NCBI GenBank assembly: GCA_032622095.1
Contig: CP136066.1
Location: 186,160,716-186,224,715, forward strand
DNA length: 64,000 bases
Source of the DNA: Siphonodentalium dalli
Lineage: Eukaryota; Mollusca; Scaphopoda; Gadilida; Siphonodentaliidae
Direction of reading: 5' to 3'
Of the stretch, positions 1 through 11,893 are shown piece by piece (the first letter of the stretch is position 1; each line of letters starts with the position of its first letter). A model generated the notes under the pieces. It was given only the letters and a program-made list of their open reading frames with translations, did no database searches and was not told the DNA's origin. The position numbers and the translations under genes were made by a program.

Positions 1-364
1 AAAATACACGATTAATCAGTCTTTTTGACCAAATTGGACAACCTAACTCATCTTGTATTATATAAGATGGGATAATGCTTCAATATCTGGAACTTTCCAT
101 GATCATTTTTGTTAGGAAAAATAAAATCTATAAAAAATCGCCTTCCCGCCAGTTCCCGCCCCATTTTTCTGAAAACAGTTGGATGTAAATCTAGCATTTA
201 TTTATATTGACCTAACGGAAACATTGTTTATTCACTAATTTCACTTATCGAATTAATATTCACAAAGAGAGGCGTTAGATTGAGTAACAAAATCTAAATC
301 ATGTCAGAGAGTCTGACACGTGAGTTATTGAGAACACAAATTAAAATACCTTGACGCATCTAGA
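1..364. other. AT-rich stretch, nothing recognised
   Basis: I see no convincing coding sequence or repeat here. On the minus strand this is the region immediately 3' of the stathmin-like reading frame. A possible splice donor, CAAG|GTATTT, lies about 25 bases beyond its stop codon, so the stop at 365 may not be the end of the native gene. Confidence 0.4.
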
Positions 365-1456
365 CTACAGTGTCCAATTATTTAAGCGAAGGATGTTCAC
401 ATTCATATCTTTCGATTCCATGACTTGACGTAGCAATTTAGCTCTCTTCCCGATGGCGAGGCGTGTAGTATACAACGAATCATCTTGGACAGACTTCCGC
501 TTCCTCGCCTCCATTCTGTCCAGAACCCGATCATTGTGGGCTTTCATCTTGTTGGCCAACTGGAAAGCAGATTGGACTTTCTTAGCATTATTCTGCTTCT
601 CCTTTAATTCCAAGACGTTCGACATGCGATCGTAACCTTCTTTGGCTTTCTTCCTTCTCTCTACCAATATGTCTTCTCTGGTGCAATATGCGAGTCTCAT
701 CTTCTCCTTGTGCATGTATAACATGTACGATATCCCCGGAAGGGGTCGTGCACAAGACTGGATGCTCTGAAGAACCTTTGTTCTATTTCGAGCTGGCTTC
801 TGAACTTCCAATGTTTCCTCTTCAGAAGTTGACACAAAGAATGAAACCCCACCATCATTTAAATTGCCGTAGCGCACAACAGTCCCTCTTTTTTCAGTTC
901 ATCCAGAACTTCCTCAGATTTAAGTTTTCGTTGGTCCGCGGACACGTAATAAAATGATCAATTGGCCGCTGTATGCTTATGTGTGTATGGGTAGCTTCAA
1001 AATAGATTGATCAATGACGGGTTGGTCAATGACTTATCTAAGACATTTTCAGACGGGGATACTGGCTCGTTCACCTCATGATATGAGTTTGAAGACGAAT
1101 GCGTCAAAAACGATCTAAATGACATCATTGATATTGAGCTCACGGTTTCACTCGGAGTCTGTGTCTGTTAAGGACATAGTTTGGCTGAAAAAGTTGTCAT
1201 CTGCCTCTTCGTCTGTTTCAATGGGAGTCTGTGACTGTTCTGGAAAGTGTTGACTGACAACATTGTCATCAGAATCTTCAATATAATCATCAACTATTTT
1301 AGGCCGCATACAGCTGAGCAAAAACAGCATAAAGGCAGTGCGAACTCTATCCAATCCTTCTTGTGTTTCAAACCTAATCTCGGTAATCTCTTCCTCAAAC
1401 TTGTGTCAAAGCTCCTTTCTTCATCTATAATTTCGCTCGTCTCCCCATTCTCTTGA
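365..1456 (-). pseudogene. Stathmin-domain (STMND1-like) locus, reading frame broken
   Basis: No single frame is open, but successive segments read like one protein. Segment 1, at about 1456-1400, contains NGETSEIIDEERSF. Segment 2, at 1395-1148, contains FETQEGLDRVRTAF and ends DTDSE-stop. Segment 3, at about 1160-1005, contains SPSENVLDKSLTNPSLINL. Segment 4, at about 935-890, contains ADQRKLKSEEVLDELKKEG. Segment 5, at 877-365, contains VRYGNLNDGG and then a basic helical part with KEKMRLA and ERRKKAKEGYDRM. The order (serine-rich region, KSxxxLDELxxxG, RxGxxxGG, then a charged stathmin-like helix) matches my recollection of stathmin domain-containing protein 1. Stathmin-family helices bind tubulin. 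The segments are joined by apparent frame changes rather than clear introns, so this may be a decayed intronless copy, a gene with assembly indels, or a gene with short introns I cannot place. The stathmin assignment is moderate at best. Confidence 0.45.
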
Positions 1457-2476
1457 ATAATATTGATATTTTAAGTTGAAGTTATAATTAGACAATTGAA
1501 TATTTTAAGAGTTTTGATAAGTGTGCGATTGAAACACGACCGCAATGGAAGAACTTTCGAATCACACAAAGACCGAGTTTTTGAAACGTCACAGAGGCTG
1601 GCTCCCGGCAACGATGACGTCATGGTTTTTAGAGAAACGGGGTCAGGCGTGAGTACGAAAACGTTATGCTTACTGATTACGTTGGTCGCCGTAATACTGA
1701 AATCGGCCATAGTTTGCCTATAAATATATGAGTGCATGTGTTTCTCGGTCATCCGTCAACCTAGACGAGGTTCTGTTCCAAATTATTTGATCAGTTCACA
1801 TTCACAACTGAATTGTTGGAATTTCGATAACATGTTAAGACAAACGCAATTTGGAAGATATTCAGGTTTTTCAAAGGCTATGAAAATAATTAGAGTTTCA
1901 TCTTTTGCTATTTGCTATTGGGGGGGGGGGGGGGGGGGGGTTGTTTGAACATATTTTATTTGACCCTCATTACATAATACATTTAACTAATTAGAATATG
2001 AAATAAGATATGAGTTAATCAAAAGGGATGGGAGCACAAGTTATTCAACTTAGAATATTGCTCCTCTCCCTTAAAGGTACGGTTGGCATTGGCGGTGGGT
2101 ATCATGTGAAAATATTTACACCCGTCAAAAACCGCCACAAACAGAAAGAACATCAAAATGTAGACAGACTTTGTCCGTATACAAATAAGAAATATCGTAT
2201 AAACAGTATGTTATTGTCATCTGTTGACCATTGTTATGTAAACAAAAGCATAAAAAAGTTACTTTTCTGGTGTTTGTTTATATTATGATGGTAAACATAA
2301 AGAGCGTTCTTTGTTGGTGAATTCCTGATATGGAACTAATAAAGAGCGTTTATGCCATTTGTATGTGATTAGCCAGTAGCATTGTGTTGTCTTCTGTAAC
2401 ACAATCAGGCTCTTGCTTAGGTAAAATATAGTAGGTCTTTGTGATAACATGCTGTTTACGCGATGGTCATGGTATA
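1457..2476. other. Intergenic, poly-G tract at 1921-1940
   Basis: No gene is recognised. The overlapping reading frames on both strands at 1471-1752 are short and have no family resemblance. A run of 20 G at 1921-1940 is the only marked feature. Confidence 0.5.
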
Positions 2477-3250
2477 TAGAATAGAATAGAATAGAATATT
2501 TATTGCAATACACCAAACATATAGGCAGTTGCAAGTTACAAAATGGATTAAAACTTAAAACATGTAAATACGAACTAAAATAAAAAAAATTCAATAACTG
2601 TTTGATGCAATGCATCGTCATTCAACTATCACCAATAACTTCTCGTGTTTATCACTATAATATACTAAACTTTCAAAGACCCCCTTCTGAGAAAGAACAA
2701 CCGGATCATGTTGCATACGGTATTTATAATCTTTGCTTCATCATTTCTCATAATCGTTTGAAATTTTTCACTATCGCTCATTTTTAAAAATTCACCCTTA
2801 TTTTCTTGAATATTTCGAAATAGTCTTGCCCTGAGATCAGAGTATGCACTACACTCGATGACAAAATGATATTCAGTTTCAACACGCGCCTGATCGCACA
2901 TTGTACACAATCTGTTTTTAACTGGGGTTTTCGGTTGTTTATGTCTACCTTTTTCTATTTCCAAATTGTGATTACTAATACGAAGTCTTGTAAACATTTC
3001 TCGCGCTTCGTGGCATCGTGTTTGTTCGAGGAAAGGCTCCACTATATACTTATCCTTAATAGATCTATACGTACGAAGCTTATTTGCTCCAGACGATTTT
3101 TCATCATCGTATATATCGCGTATAAATTTCTCGATATGTCTTGATTTCAAATCATTCACTATATATTTGTCATTTGCAATTAGTTTTCCGATGTCATTAA
3201 CTTTTATGTTATGAATTATATGAACGAAACTGTATGCGTTTTAAAGTTTT
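2477..3250 (-). mobile_element. 5'-truncated LINE (non-LTR retrotransposon), C-terminal ORF2 remnant
   Basis: A minus-strand open frame from about 3243 to 2665 is the carboxy-terminal end of a LINE polymerase protein. It ends in a zinc-binding-like pattern, LCTMCDQ...EYHFVIEC (C-x2-C...H-x4-C), preceded by FTRLRISNHNLEIEKGRHK. These are typical of reverse-transcriptase-linked zinc fingers in animal LINEs. Downstream of the stop on the minus strand there is an AATAAA signal and then a pentanucleotide tail (TTCTA)n, seen on the plus strand as TAGAA repeats at 2475-2498. Such a tail marks the true 3' end. The reverse transcriptase catalytic part is absent, so this is a dead 5'-truncated copy. 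The CR1/Jockey-like affiliation is an inference. Confidence 0.75.
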
Positions 3251-3848
3251 TCTGTTTACGGTGATTGGAACAAATATGAATATTTTCGACAATTAAGGCC
3301 TCACGTGCCTTTAACAATATTGAAACGCAAATTATTAATTGTATATGGAATTATGTAGGACTCAATGTTAGCTTATAGTTGGAATGTAGTACCTAAAACG
3401 AGGAGGGTCGAGAATGAGGGTGAGGTATAAAGTGAGTAGACAGATATCAAGGATGGGATGTCGGTCCTATATGGCGAGCTGAGCCGAGTATTTTGATGGC
3501 AATATGGGGAATGTATGAAGATATAGGCTTATTTGGATTTTGAAGATTTTCCGTCAATGAAATCTACCCGATGGGGGGGGGGGGGGGGTGGGTGCTGCTG
3601 AATGCTTAGAGACATAGAGCTTTAATTGTGGTGTGTCGGGTGTTGGTATTCTTCGTATTCACAAGTTTGTGTCCGAGGGGTGTGTGTGGTGGGGGGGGTA
3701 AATGATCCTTTCGCGTGGACGAAGATAAAAGTATATTTTGGCAATGCATAAGTACTAGTATAAGTCAACATATAATATGGGTCCCATGTTCGTGGACATA
3801 TATGCAGTCATTCACAGAGACTTTGTTTCAACGGGAATTATTAATTAT
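3251..3848. other. Intergenic, poly-G tract at 3573-3588
   Basis: No gene is recognised. A short G run is followed by GT-rich sequence at 3660-3705. Confidence 0.5.
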
Positions 3849-4947
3849 TATCAAGGACATCAAGGCGTACACTTCATGGGTACCCAGGATCATCGAAAGT
3901 ATCAAGGACATCATGTCGTCCACTTCATGTGTACCCAGGATCATCAAAAGTAACAAGGACATCATATGTCCTACACTTCATGGGAACCCAGGATTATCGA
4001 AAGTAACAAGGACACCAAGGCGTCAACTTCATGGGTACCCAGGATCATCGAAAGTATCAAGGACATCATGTCGTACACTTCATGGGTACCCAGGATCATC
4101 AAAAGTAACAAGGACATCATGTCGTACACTTAATGGTTACCCAGGATGATCGAAAGTATAAAGGACATCATGTCGTACACTTCATGGGAACCCAGGATCA
4201 ACGAAAGTATCAAGGACATCAAGGCGTCCACTTCATGGGTACCCAGGATCATCGAAAGTATCAAGGACATCAAGGCGTCCACTTCATGGGTACGCAGGAT
4301 CATCGAAAGTATCAAGGACATCACGTCGTACACTTCATGGGTACCCAGGATCCTCGAAAGTATCAAGGACATCATGTCGTAAGCCTACACATCATGGGTA
4401 TCCAGGATCATCGAAAGTATCAAGGACATCACGTCGTACACTTCATGGGTACCCAGGATCCTCGAAAGTATCAAGGACATCATGTCGTATACTTCATGGG
4501 TACCCAGGATCATCGAAAGTACGAAGGATATCAAGGCGTACACTTCATGGGTACCCAGGATCATCAAAAGTAACAAGGACATCATGTCGTCCACTTCATG
4601 GGTACCCAGGATAATCAAAAGTATCAAGGACATCATGTCGTACACTTTATGGCTACCCAGGATAATCGAAAGTAACAATGACATCATGGTGTACACTTCA
4701 TGGGTACCCAGGATCATCGAACGTATCAAGGCCATAAAGGCGTTCACGTCATGGGCACACAGGATCATCAAAAGTATCAAGGACATCATGTCGTACACTT
4801 CATGGGTACCCAGGATCATCAAAAGTATCAAGGACATCAAGGCGTACACTTCATGGGTACCCAGGACCATCGAAAGTAACAAGGACATCATGTCGTACAC
4901 TTCATGGGTACCCATGATCATCAAAAGTAACAAGGACATCATGTCGT
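3849..4947 (+). repeat. 51-bp minisatellite, left block (about 21 copies)
   Basis: A tandem array with a 51-bp period. The consensus unit runs from TACACTTCATGGGTACCCAG through GATCATCGAAAGTATCAAGG to ACATCATGTCG (variant ACATCAAGGCG). A few units carry small insertions, for example near 3965 and 4381. Because 51 is a multiple of three and the unit has few stops, long frames with 17-residue periods are open on both strands. I regard these as artefacts of periodicity, not proteins. The array is cut at 4947 by the 5.2-kb element and resumes at 10124. Confidence 0.92.
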
Positions 4948-7602
4948 GGGCTCTTTCACGTTAAAGGTTGACAAAATGAATTTTTCGGATAGGCGGGAAA
5001 ATGATGCATTTGTCATTGTGTTAGGAGTGTCATAATAATATTTCTGTAGTACTGACACCCAGCCCAACCTGCAGGCAAAATTTCACTGCTACATTTGAAA
5101 AATTAACAAAATTATAGGGTGATGGGTACCAATTTTGGCATATTTTGAGTGGCCAACCATTGCTGTGATGATATTGTTTTCCTTATATTTATTTGTAGTT
5201 ATGGGTTTTTCAAAAATGTCCTCATTTAACCTTTAGCTTATGTCTGGTTGATTGTGTGGTGAAAATATTGAGTGATTTCGTGCATTCAGTTTGATGATAT
5301 TTGAATTTAAAGGTTATTGAGAAATTCCGTTAAATGATTTACAGAATGTGAATATAAAATAAAGCATTTCATTAACGCAATTCACAATAGCCATGGATCA
5401 GGAATATAGTTCAGTTGGACATTTCATGGTATAGAAGATAAATGGTAAAAATCTTTTTCTGTGTATTATCCTATTTAAATTATATTCAATTCTCCAAAAT
5501 ATGTGCACAGAAATTCCGTTAAAATCTGTCCTCTCCGAGAATCTTTGTCAACTGCTAATACTAATGAAATGAGAAAATCATTTTGTATTGTGGGTAAACT
5601 GTCACTAGTATTGAGGGTGTATAAACTTTAATTGGTGGGCTGAACCATCCTGATTTCGTACAGCAGCTCATTAAATGTTAAAAAAAATGTCCTCTCCGAG
5701 AATTCAAGAATAGAACCCAGAGATTTTCTGGAAGACATTGGTTTATATTAAACTATAACCATTCTGTTCATGAAAATGGGGTTTACTTATAATATACTAT
5801 ATTAATATACAGTCTATGCAACATACGGTGTCCAATTTGAGCTACTAATGTGTTATTTCATTCATTTCCTTTGAGGCAATTCATGTCTGCTCAACTGCAA
5901 TAGTCTGAATAAATTGTCATTCTGAAGAATTTCTTGATTATTTATAATCATGTCAGTGATTACATGTGGTTTGATGGAAGTGTTGTTCATAAAACATGTG
6001 TTTCTCAATAGTTAAATATAAATGTCCTGAATTATCGGAGAGGACATATTTGTTAACAGATTACAGAGTATCTGTACTTACTTGCAATATTAAAGGAATA
6101 ATCCATGTGTTATTTATGTTAATTTTCTCAGAGAAAACGACAACAAGACTAAGACATACAAAACTGAAATTAAAGTTGTCTTCTCTAAGTATACTATAAG
6201 TTGTTACTTTTTAACTGGATAAATTTAGCATTATAAACAAAGATATTTGTTTATAATATGGAAGTGATATTTAGTACAAGTACATATATTAAAATAATCG
6301 TATTTTCACAAATATCCGATTATTAACAAGAGGCTGATCATGTTTAACCCATCCCTCGGCGATAGTAAAAAGCTATGATTGGAATCATAATCTACAGTTA
6401 TAATGTTGAATTATAGAGAGTTATATATTTTGTAATGTACTAATATTAGTACAGACAAATGTACATAATAACACAAATTCTCAAATTATTGGAATTTGTT
6501 GGTCCTTGTGCCAATTTTCATTAGTAGTCTCACTTTGACAAATTGACATTGATAGGCATATACTAATATTGGAATACCCTAGGACCTTCAACCTGAGATA
6601 TATGAACAAAGTTCATACCCTGGTAGTCAGCATAGTTCTCAAGAAAATAGTTGAGACCATACAAGTAACAAATGTATTATCTATACAATGTTTATACACC
6701 ATAATACGATGAGGATTCTGCCCCTATGACCCTTATTACACTCAGTACAGTTTATCATAGTTCATATTAAAGACAGTAAGTAGCCCCTAATAGAATTATT
6801 TCACACATCACAATGTTTTGTAATTACCTTGAACGCTAAAATCAATAATATTTAATGTTAATCTTCTGTGCTCACTCTGTGGCCCCTAAATTTCAATCAA
6901 CCATGACAAGATGAACAACTTGAAAACTATTGTTTATCACAATAATCCATACCAAGTATTAACAATGTTCATCTGCCTTCTTGGACTGGAGAAATAGATT
7001 TTTGAAGTACTTATCTTATTTAGAGTTATCTGACCCTTTAATGCCTCCTGACTAGAACCCCCTGAAGCTCCTGACATGATAAACTGAAGATACCGCTAGC
7101 CCCTTTTCCAAATGCTCTAATAGCACTCACTAGATTTGTTTCTTTCATAGAAAAGCATTGATTTCTGTTCTTGACATGAAATCCATGACAACCCCATAGC
7201 CCTCAATGTTAATCTTCTCACCCCATCGGTGTCCCCTAAAATCCACTCAACCATGACCAAATGAACAAATTATAAACTATGTCTTATGGCAATGCTCAAT
7301 ACGAAGTACATGTATTATGGAAATCCACCCAGTGAGACTGCAAATAATTTTGAATTTTAAATACACTACTACATTAATTGTGGGTTCGCTGTCTGCTCAT
7401 ATTCTGAAAAAAATCCCTACCAATGGACAATGGACTATTCTAATTTATACTTTTAGAATTTAATTGGAAACTCCATTCATTTATGAATGCCAATGCATTA
7501 CAGATTATAATAGGGCTAACATATGATAGCTAAAACATAACTCTATTTCAAAGATTCACGTTGTCTGTAGGTGTCTCTTGTCTCTTATATAGTGAAGCCT
7601 GT

Positions 7603-8953
7603 ATTAATCACAGTGTTCACGCTGTCGGTAGCCAAATTAGCCAATGGCTAATCTTTTTCGAATTTGGCTAATAAAAATTTCATTTGGCTAAAATTTTGGC
7701 TAAACTTTTTTTTACTTCAAATGGAGTCAGAAAGCTAATTCATAAAAGCGCTCAATATATCGACATTCAAAACGAAGTTAGGTGACGAAAGTATTTCATT
7801 AATTTCGTACTTATGAAATATCGTTCCGTAACAGCAAAAGGTAAGCTCTAACATTTAGTGTACAGTAAACATATTTTTATTTCCAAATCTAACATAAATT
7901 TTGGCAAGTGGGTTTTCAATTCTGTGATGTGAACGATCTAGTCCGAAAATATCGAAAGTGGGAATATATTGCCGACTGTACAAAGGGAAACCCGATCCCG
8001 TGGACAGTACAAAGGGAAACCCGATCGACAACTCTATCAACCAAGCGATCACACAGTGATGTGCAATCATCTTTAGTTTTCACAAGACGGACATTCAAAG
8101 ACGCATCGACATTAAACCGACCGTGGTTGAATCATGACAATGTGAAGAAAGCAATATTTTGTAAAGTGTGCATTGACGCTGGTATATAAGCAATTTGTTC
8201 GTAACAGGCTGTTTTAATCTGGAGAAAAATTAAGTCATTCTGCACGAAACAGCAAAAGGTTATTATTTTACATTTAATCCCCTAATCCCCCATTGTCTGT
8301 CTGGTCACTCACGGGACTCCCGCACAATGCATGTTTATGATGACATTGTATTTATGTCGGTCGAGGTTTATGAGCACCAAGTGTAAGACAATAGCTTAAT
8401 CAGCCAAATGTGAATCACGACAGATATTTTGTGGCTATTTGTCGTCAATACCGATAAGGACAAAATAATATGCATGCTTTTATGACAGATTGTAATTTGA
8501 TAATGGCGTAACAATATTAAGTTATTAGTTTCCAGATGTCACTTAGATATTTTCGCAAGGATAAATATTTAATGATTTAAAAAAAGATATTGATATAAAA
8601 CAAAAAAATAATGACATTAAGAAGGACAATCCCGGGTTACCCCCCCCCCCCCCCCCCAATCACTCTTTCACATAAAGATTAATACATTTTTAATAAATGA
8701 TATATATAAAAATTCTTCTAGTTCATAAAAATTATTTAAATTATTGTGTATTTTACCTGTGTCTGTTAGATTTTACGTTTTAGTAATTAATTGTGAACCG
8801 ACCAGAAAACGATGATTTAATTTGGCCAAACTTTTTTTTAATTTGGCCAAAAAACATTTGGCTAAAGTTTTTTTCATTTGGCTAATAAAATTTTCATTTG
8901 GCTAAAATTTTGGCTAAAGTTTTTTTCGGTCCAGCGTGAACACTGATTAATCA
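7603..8953 (+). mobile_element. hAT-type transposon, nested copy with 8-bp target duplication
   Basis: Termini CAGTGTTCACGCTG (7611-7624) and CAGCGTGAACACTG (8932-8945) form perfect 14-bp inverted repeats. They are flanked by the 8-bp direct repeat ATTAATCA (7603-7610 and 8946-8953), the hallmark of hAT insertion. Both subterminal regions carry repeated TTTGGCTAA motifs (7640-7705 and 8820-8910), likely transposase-binding repeats. The 1,335-bp interior contains a transposase N-terminal remnant at 7908-8189 and a C run at 8641-8657. It is too short to encode a complete hAT transposase. Confidence 0.9.
7908..8189 (+). pseudogene. hAT transposase N-terminal fragment (TTF/BED-like zinc finger start)
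   Basis: This 93-codon frame ends with RPWLNHDNVKKAIFCKVC, followed by a stop. The pattern W-L-x-(7-9)-F/Y-C-x2-C is the opening of the TTF-type zinc finger found at the N-terminus of many hAT transposases and of domesticated proteins such as ZNF862. The rest of the zinc finger and all catalytic residues are missing. It lies inside a perfectly bounded hAT element, which supports the assignment. It is a remnant, not a functional gene. Confidence 0.55.
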
Positions 8954-8954
8954 G

Positions 8955-9350
8955 GATACCTCACATCTGAATAATTCTAAGTCGAAAAAGGCCAATAACT
9001 CCAGTAAAAAAAAATTGGAACCCATATTGGAACTTGGTCTGTATTCTGGGCTGAGAAATCACAAACCAATTACCAAATTTGGTTCCGATCAGATATAACA
9101 TGTTTTAGTCATTGCAACATGCATGAATCTAAGTCGAAGAGGCCCATACCTATATGATTAAAAAATCAGATCAAACCCATTTTCAAACTCGTACTGCAAT
9201 TTGGGCTGAGAAACTCATTCAAAATTCAGTTCCGATTACATAGAAAATGTTTGAGTTATCGCATCATGCGTAAAATGTCTATGTATGGATAGACAGACGG
9301 ACGGACAATGAGTAGTCAAGCTGGACCGAAACTATGTGTACCATACATAA
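8955..9350 (+). repeat. Dispersed repeat with 'GGATCAAACCCATATTCGAACTCG' theme, copy A
   Basis: This stretch resembles 54020-54275 and 54850-55335 in the window. All share phrases such as CCATAACTCC, AAATTTGGTTCCGATCAGAT and a 3' end with repeated ACAGACAGAC/GGACGG. It is a divergent interspersed repeat whose class I cannot determine, apparently inserted in or part of the 5.2-kb element. Confidence 0.6.
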
Positions 9351-10123
9351 AAACTGGTTATGGCTTTTTGGGACAACAGATTTTGCCCCAACTTATCATT
9401 TGCCATGTTTCCAAGAGTCTCAATATGTTTATCTTCACTTTTCTCAGTTTGACAGGTCTATTCAAGTTCTATAAAATATATTACAAGGCAATGGAAATCA
9501 GTAATCTTTCTATCATCTAGTTACAAGACTGATGTCTACAGAGAATGAATGTTAAAAAAGGGTGTCCTCTCCGAGAATAAGTCAGTGGAAATTGGCGATT
9601 TAAAAAAATGCTCTTGTCGAGTCAATTGTTGTCTGATTTTGATAATGTTTTCAACATTACAATCCTTAAAGCATGCACTTCAACTTTAGATGTAAAATCT
9701 TTACACAACTAAATCATATTTCTATTATCAGAGAATAACCATTAGGGAACATGGATATTAAGAGTTCATAATTTACATATGAATTTGAAAAATATCGAAA
9801 TTTTAAGATATTTTTATTAATTTTGACATATATGTTCTCTGATTGTTCAATGCTCAACGTCGTGTGATATCGTTCTGGAAACAGATGCATAATAATTAAA
9901 ATTCAGACATTAGAAATTAGTTGTTCATTATTTTAAATTTTGAGGGAATCCTGCATAGACCAAACCTGAAAAATCAAAATACACTTGCTACTGCTCTGAA
10001 ACTTTAGTTCACGATCCAGTATGATGTTCCTAACATGAATTAACGAAGAAAAAGTAATTTGAAAAACACTTTTTTTTCACCCTGTTTGGCCACTTGTGGT
10101 CAACCTTTAACGTGAAAGAGCCC

Positions 10124-10497
10124 TCGTACACTTCATGGGTACCCAGGATAATCAAAAGTAACAAGGACATCATGTCGTCCACTCCATGGGTATACCCAGG
10201 ATCATCAAAAGTATCAAGGACATCATGTTGTACACTTCATGGCTACCCAGGATCATCAAAAGTAACAAGGACATCATGTCGTACACTTCATGGGTATCCA
10301 GGATCATCGAAAGTAAAAAGGACATCATGTCGTACACTTCATCATCTTCATGGGAACCCAGGATCATCGAAAGTATCAAGGACATCATGTCGTACACTTC
10401 ATGGGAACCCAGGATCATCGAAAGTAAAAAGGACATCATGTCGTACACTTCATGGGAACCCAGGATCATCGAAAGTAACACGGATATCAAGGCGTCA
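10124..10497 (+). repeat. 51-bp minisatellite, right block (about 7 copies)
   Basis: Same unit and orientation as 3849-4947. It begins in mid-unit with TCGTACACTTCATGG, exactly where the left block stops. Units here more often read GGGAACCC rather than GGGTACCC. One unit has a short CATCTT expansion at about 10341. The array ends near 10497 in GGATATCAAGGCGTC. Confidence 0.92.
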
Positions 10498-11723
10498 AAA
10501 ACATATTTCCGTGGTAGCTTATTGCATTTTGTTAATAGTGTTATCATCATGCCATATTTCTCGTGGTAACGTATATATAGCATCGTAAGGACAGGGTTGT
10601 TCAACATATGGGTATTTGGCCGTTCATTTTTAGGATCCAGAGCTCGATCAATGTCGGTATAATTATGAATCGCCGACCGGTGCATCATGATGGTAGGGCG
10701 CTTCCACGTCGCGTCGGTATGCCATGCAGTTGGAGCACACATTTTTGTTAAAATATAATTAAAAAAATTGTATTGGGAATAAATATTGTTTACACCAACT
10801 TCAGCTATGAACTTATTGAAAAGAGCAGCCTCAACTAAGTACCGGCAGTGACCACGCAAGGCCCTCGACACTGGCTTTCCAGATATCATGAAACAACACA
10901 CGGGACCGACAATAAAAAATAATCAAATTATCCAAAACAACCTATGGGGATCACAAATCCCTGTGTTAAATATATGGCGTTCTATAACAACGCTCTTTAT
11001 TACTGGCTCTCACACACGGCTCAGGCCTAATGGAATTTTCCTCCAACACTCGTATAACTCACTTTATTTGTGGAGCACACGCCTGTATAGTGGTGTTAAC
11101 TACACACCAATTAGGCCTACGGTTTTGATTAGTGGAGGTCACAGCTGGTTTATACTAGCTGTCAACATATATAGCTGTTCGTACTATCGTATCATCATAT
11201 GACAATTATACATGCGAACTTGCCACGTATACGCTGTTGAAAATTTATTGCACCTGCAACAAAGTTGCAAACGTCATTCTTATCAAATGGTAATTTAATA
11301 TTTAGCACCGAGAGAAGAGTTGTAAATACAGAGAAGGCTGATTGCGTTTTATATTGTGGTCGGTAGGGAACGAGTTAATGCAAGCCAAGGGAAACAACTG
11401 CTTTGGTGGCAGCACCAACAATGCGTTTATAGAAACCAAAATGGTCGCCGTACTTTAATTTGTTCTGCTGAAGAAGGTAGTGCTGTATTTCCTGCATTAT
11501 TCGCGAATGAAAGTCTATTTGGTGCATGCATAATTGGCTCTGCATTTGCACTTGTTGTAATCGTACCATTTATGTGACTATTTTCAAAAGTTGCCTCAGT
11601 ATTAACGTCGTAATAACGAGTTATTCGAGCTTCTGAAACAAGCATAGACCCGTAATCAGGTAATAATTAATGGGCCGTACGACAACAATCATTTACAATG
11701 ACAGCTTCAGTATAAATACTTAT
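10498..11723. other. Intergenic, one unassigned coding-like segment
   Basis: On the minus strand at 10570-10901 a frame reads SGKPVSRALRGHCRYLVEAALFN and on to PTAWHTDATWKR before running into the minisatellite. The composition looks protein-like and recalls mobile-element proteins, but I cannot name the family. The rest shows nothing I can support. Confidence 0.3.
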
Positions 11724-11893
11724 TATCACAACAGTGTGTTGATCAGTGTCGTAGTATCACGTCGAGTTGAGGTGGGCAGATTGCCGGATCAAACGAGTTG
11801 CCGCAGCCAACGAGTTTGATCTGGCAATCTGCCCACCTCAACTCGACGTGATGCGACGACACGGATCAACTCAATCGGAGTCAATGCTGTGAT
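11724..11893. repeat. About 170-bp near-perfect palindrome
   Basis: The arms are at about 11724-11800 and 11808-11893. The core arm CACGTCGAGTTGAGGTGGGC is repeated inverted as GCCCACCTCAACTCGACGTG. The outer parts are diverged (TTATCACAACAGTG versus CAATGCTGTGATAA). This is a foldback MITE-like hairpin. Confidence 0.85.

Larger units (their letters stand above)
4948..10123. mobile_element. 5.2-kb DNA element with 25-bp inverted termini and 4-bp target duplication
   Basis: The left end starts GGGCTCTTTCACGTTAAAGG at 4948 and the right end (10099-10123) is its exact reverse complement over 25 bases. The flanks are TCGT (4944-4947) and TCGT (10124-10127). Removing the element and one TCGT restores a perfect minisatellite unit (ATGTCGTACACTTC), which proves the insertion. 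I see no transposase frame, so this is a non-autonomous or decayed element. The motif GTCCTCTCCGAGAAT recurs inside at 5528, 5689 and 9564, and inverted at about 6033-6047. A 4-bp duplication with GGG...CCC termini is compatible with Sola-type elements, among others, but the superfamily is unassigned. A hAT element (7611-8945) is nested inside. Confidence 0.88.

Noticed and set aside
1471-1752. Overlapping frames on both strands next to a TATAAATA string
   Set aside because: Short, no family resemblance, no splice structure; the TATA-like string alone is not evidence for a promoter.
3715-4964. Long open frames on both strands (up to 185 codons)
   Set aside because: They are products of the 51-bp tandem repeat (17-codon period), with no non-repeat coding sequence.
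10170-10901. 243-codon minus-strand frame as a single gene
   Set aside because: More than half of it is minisatellite read backwards; only the 10570-10901 part is non-repetitive and is reported separately.
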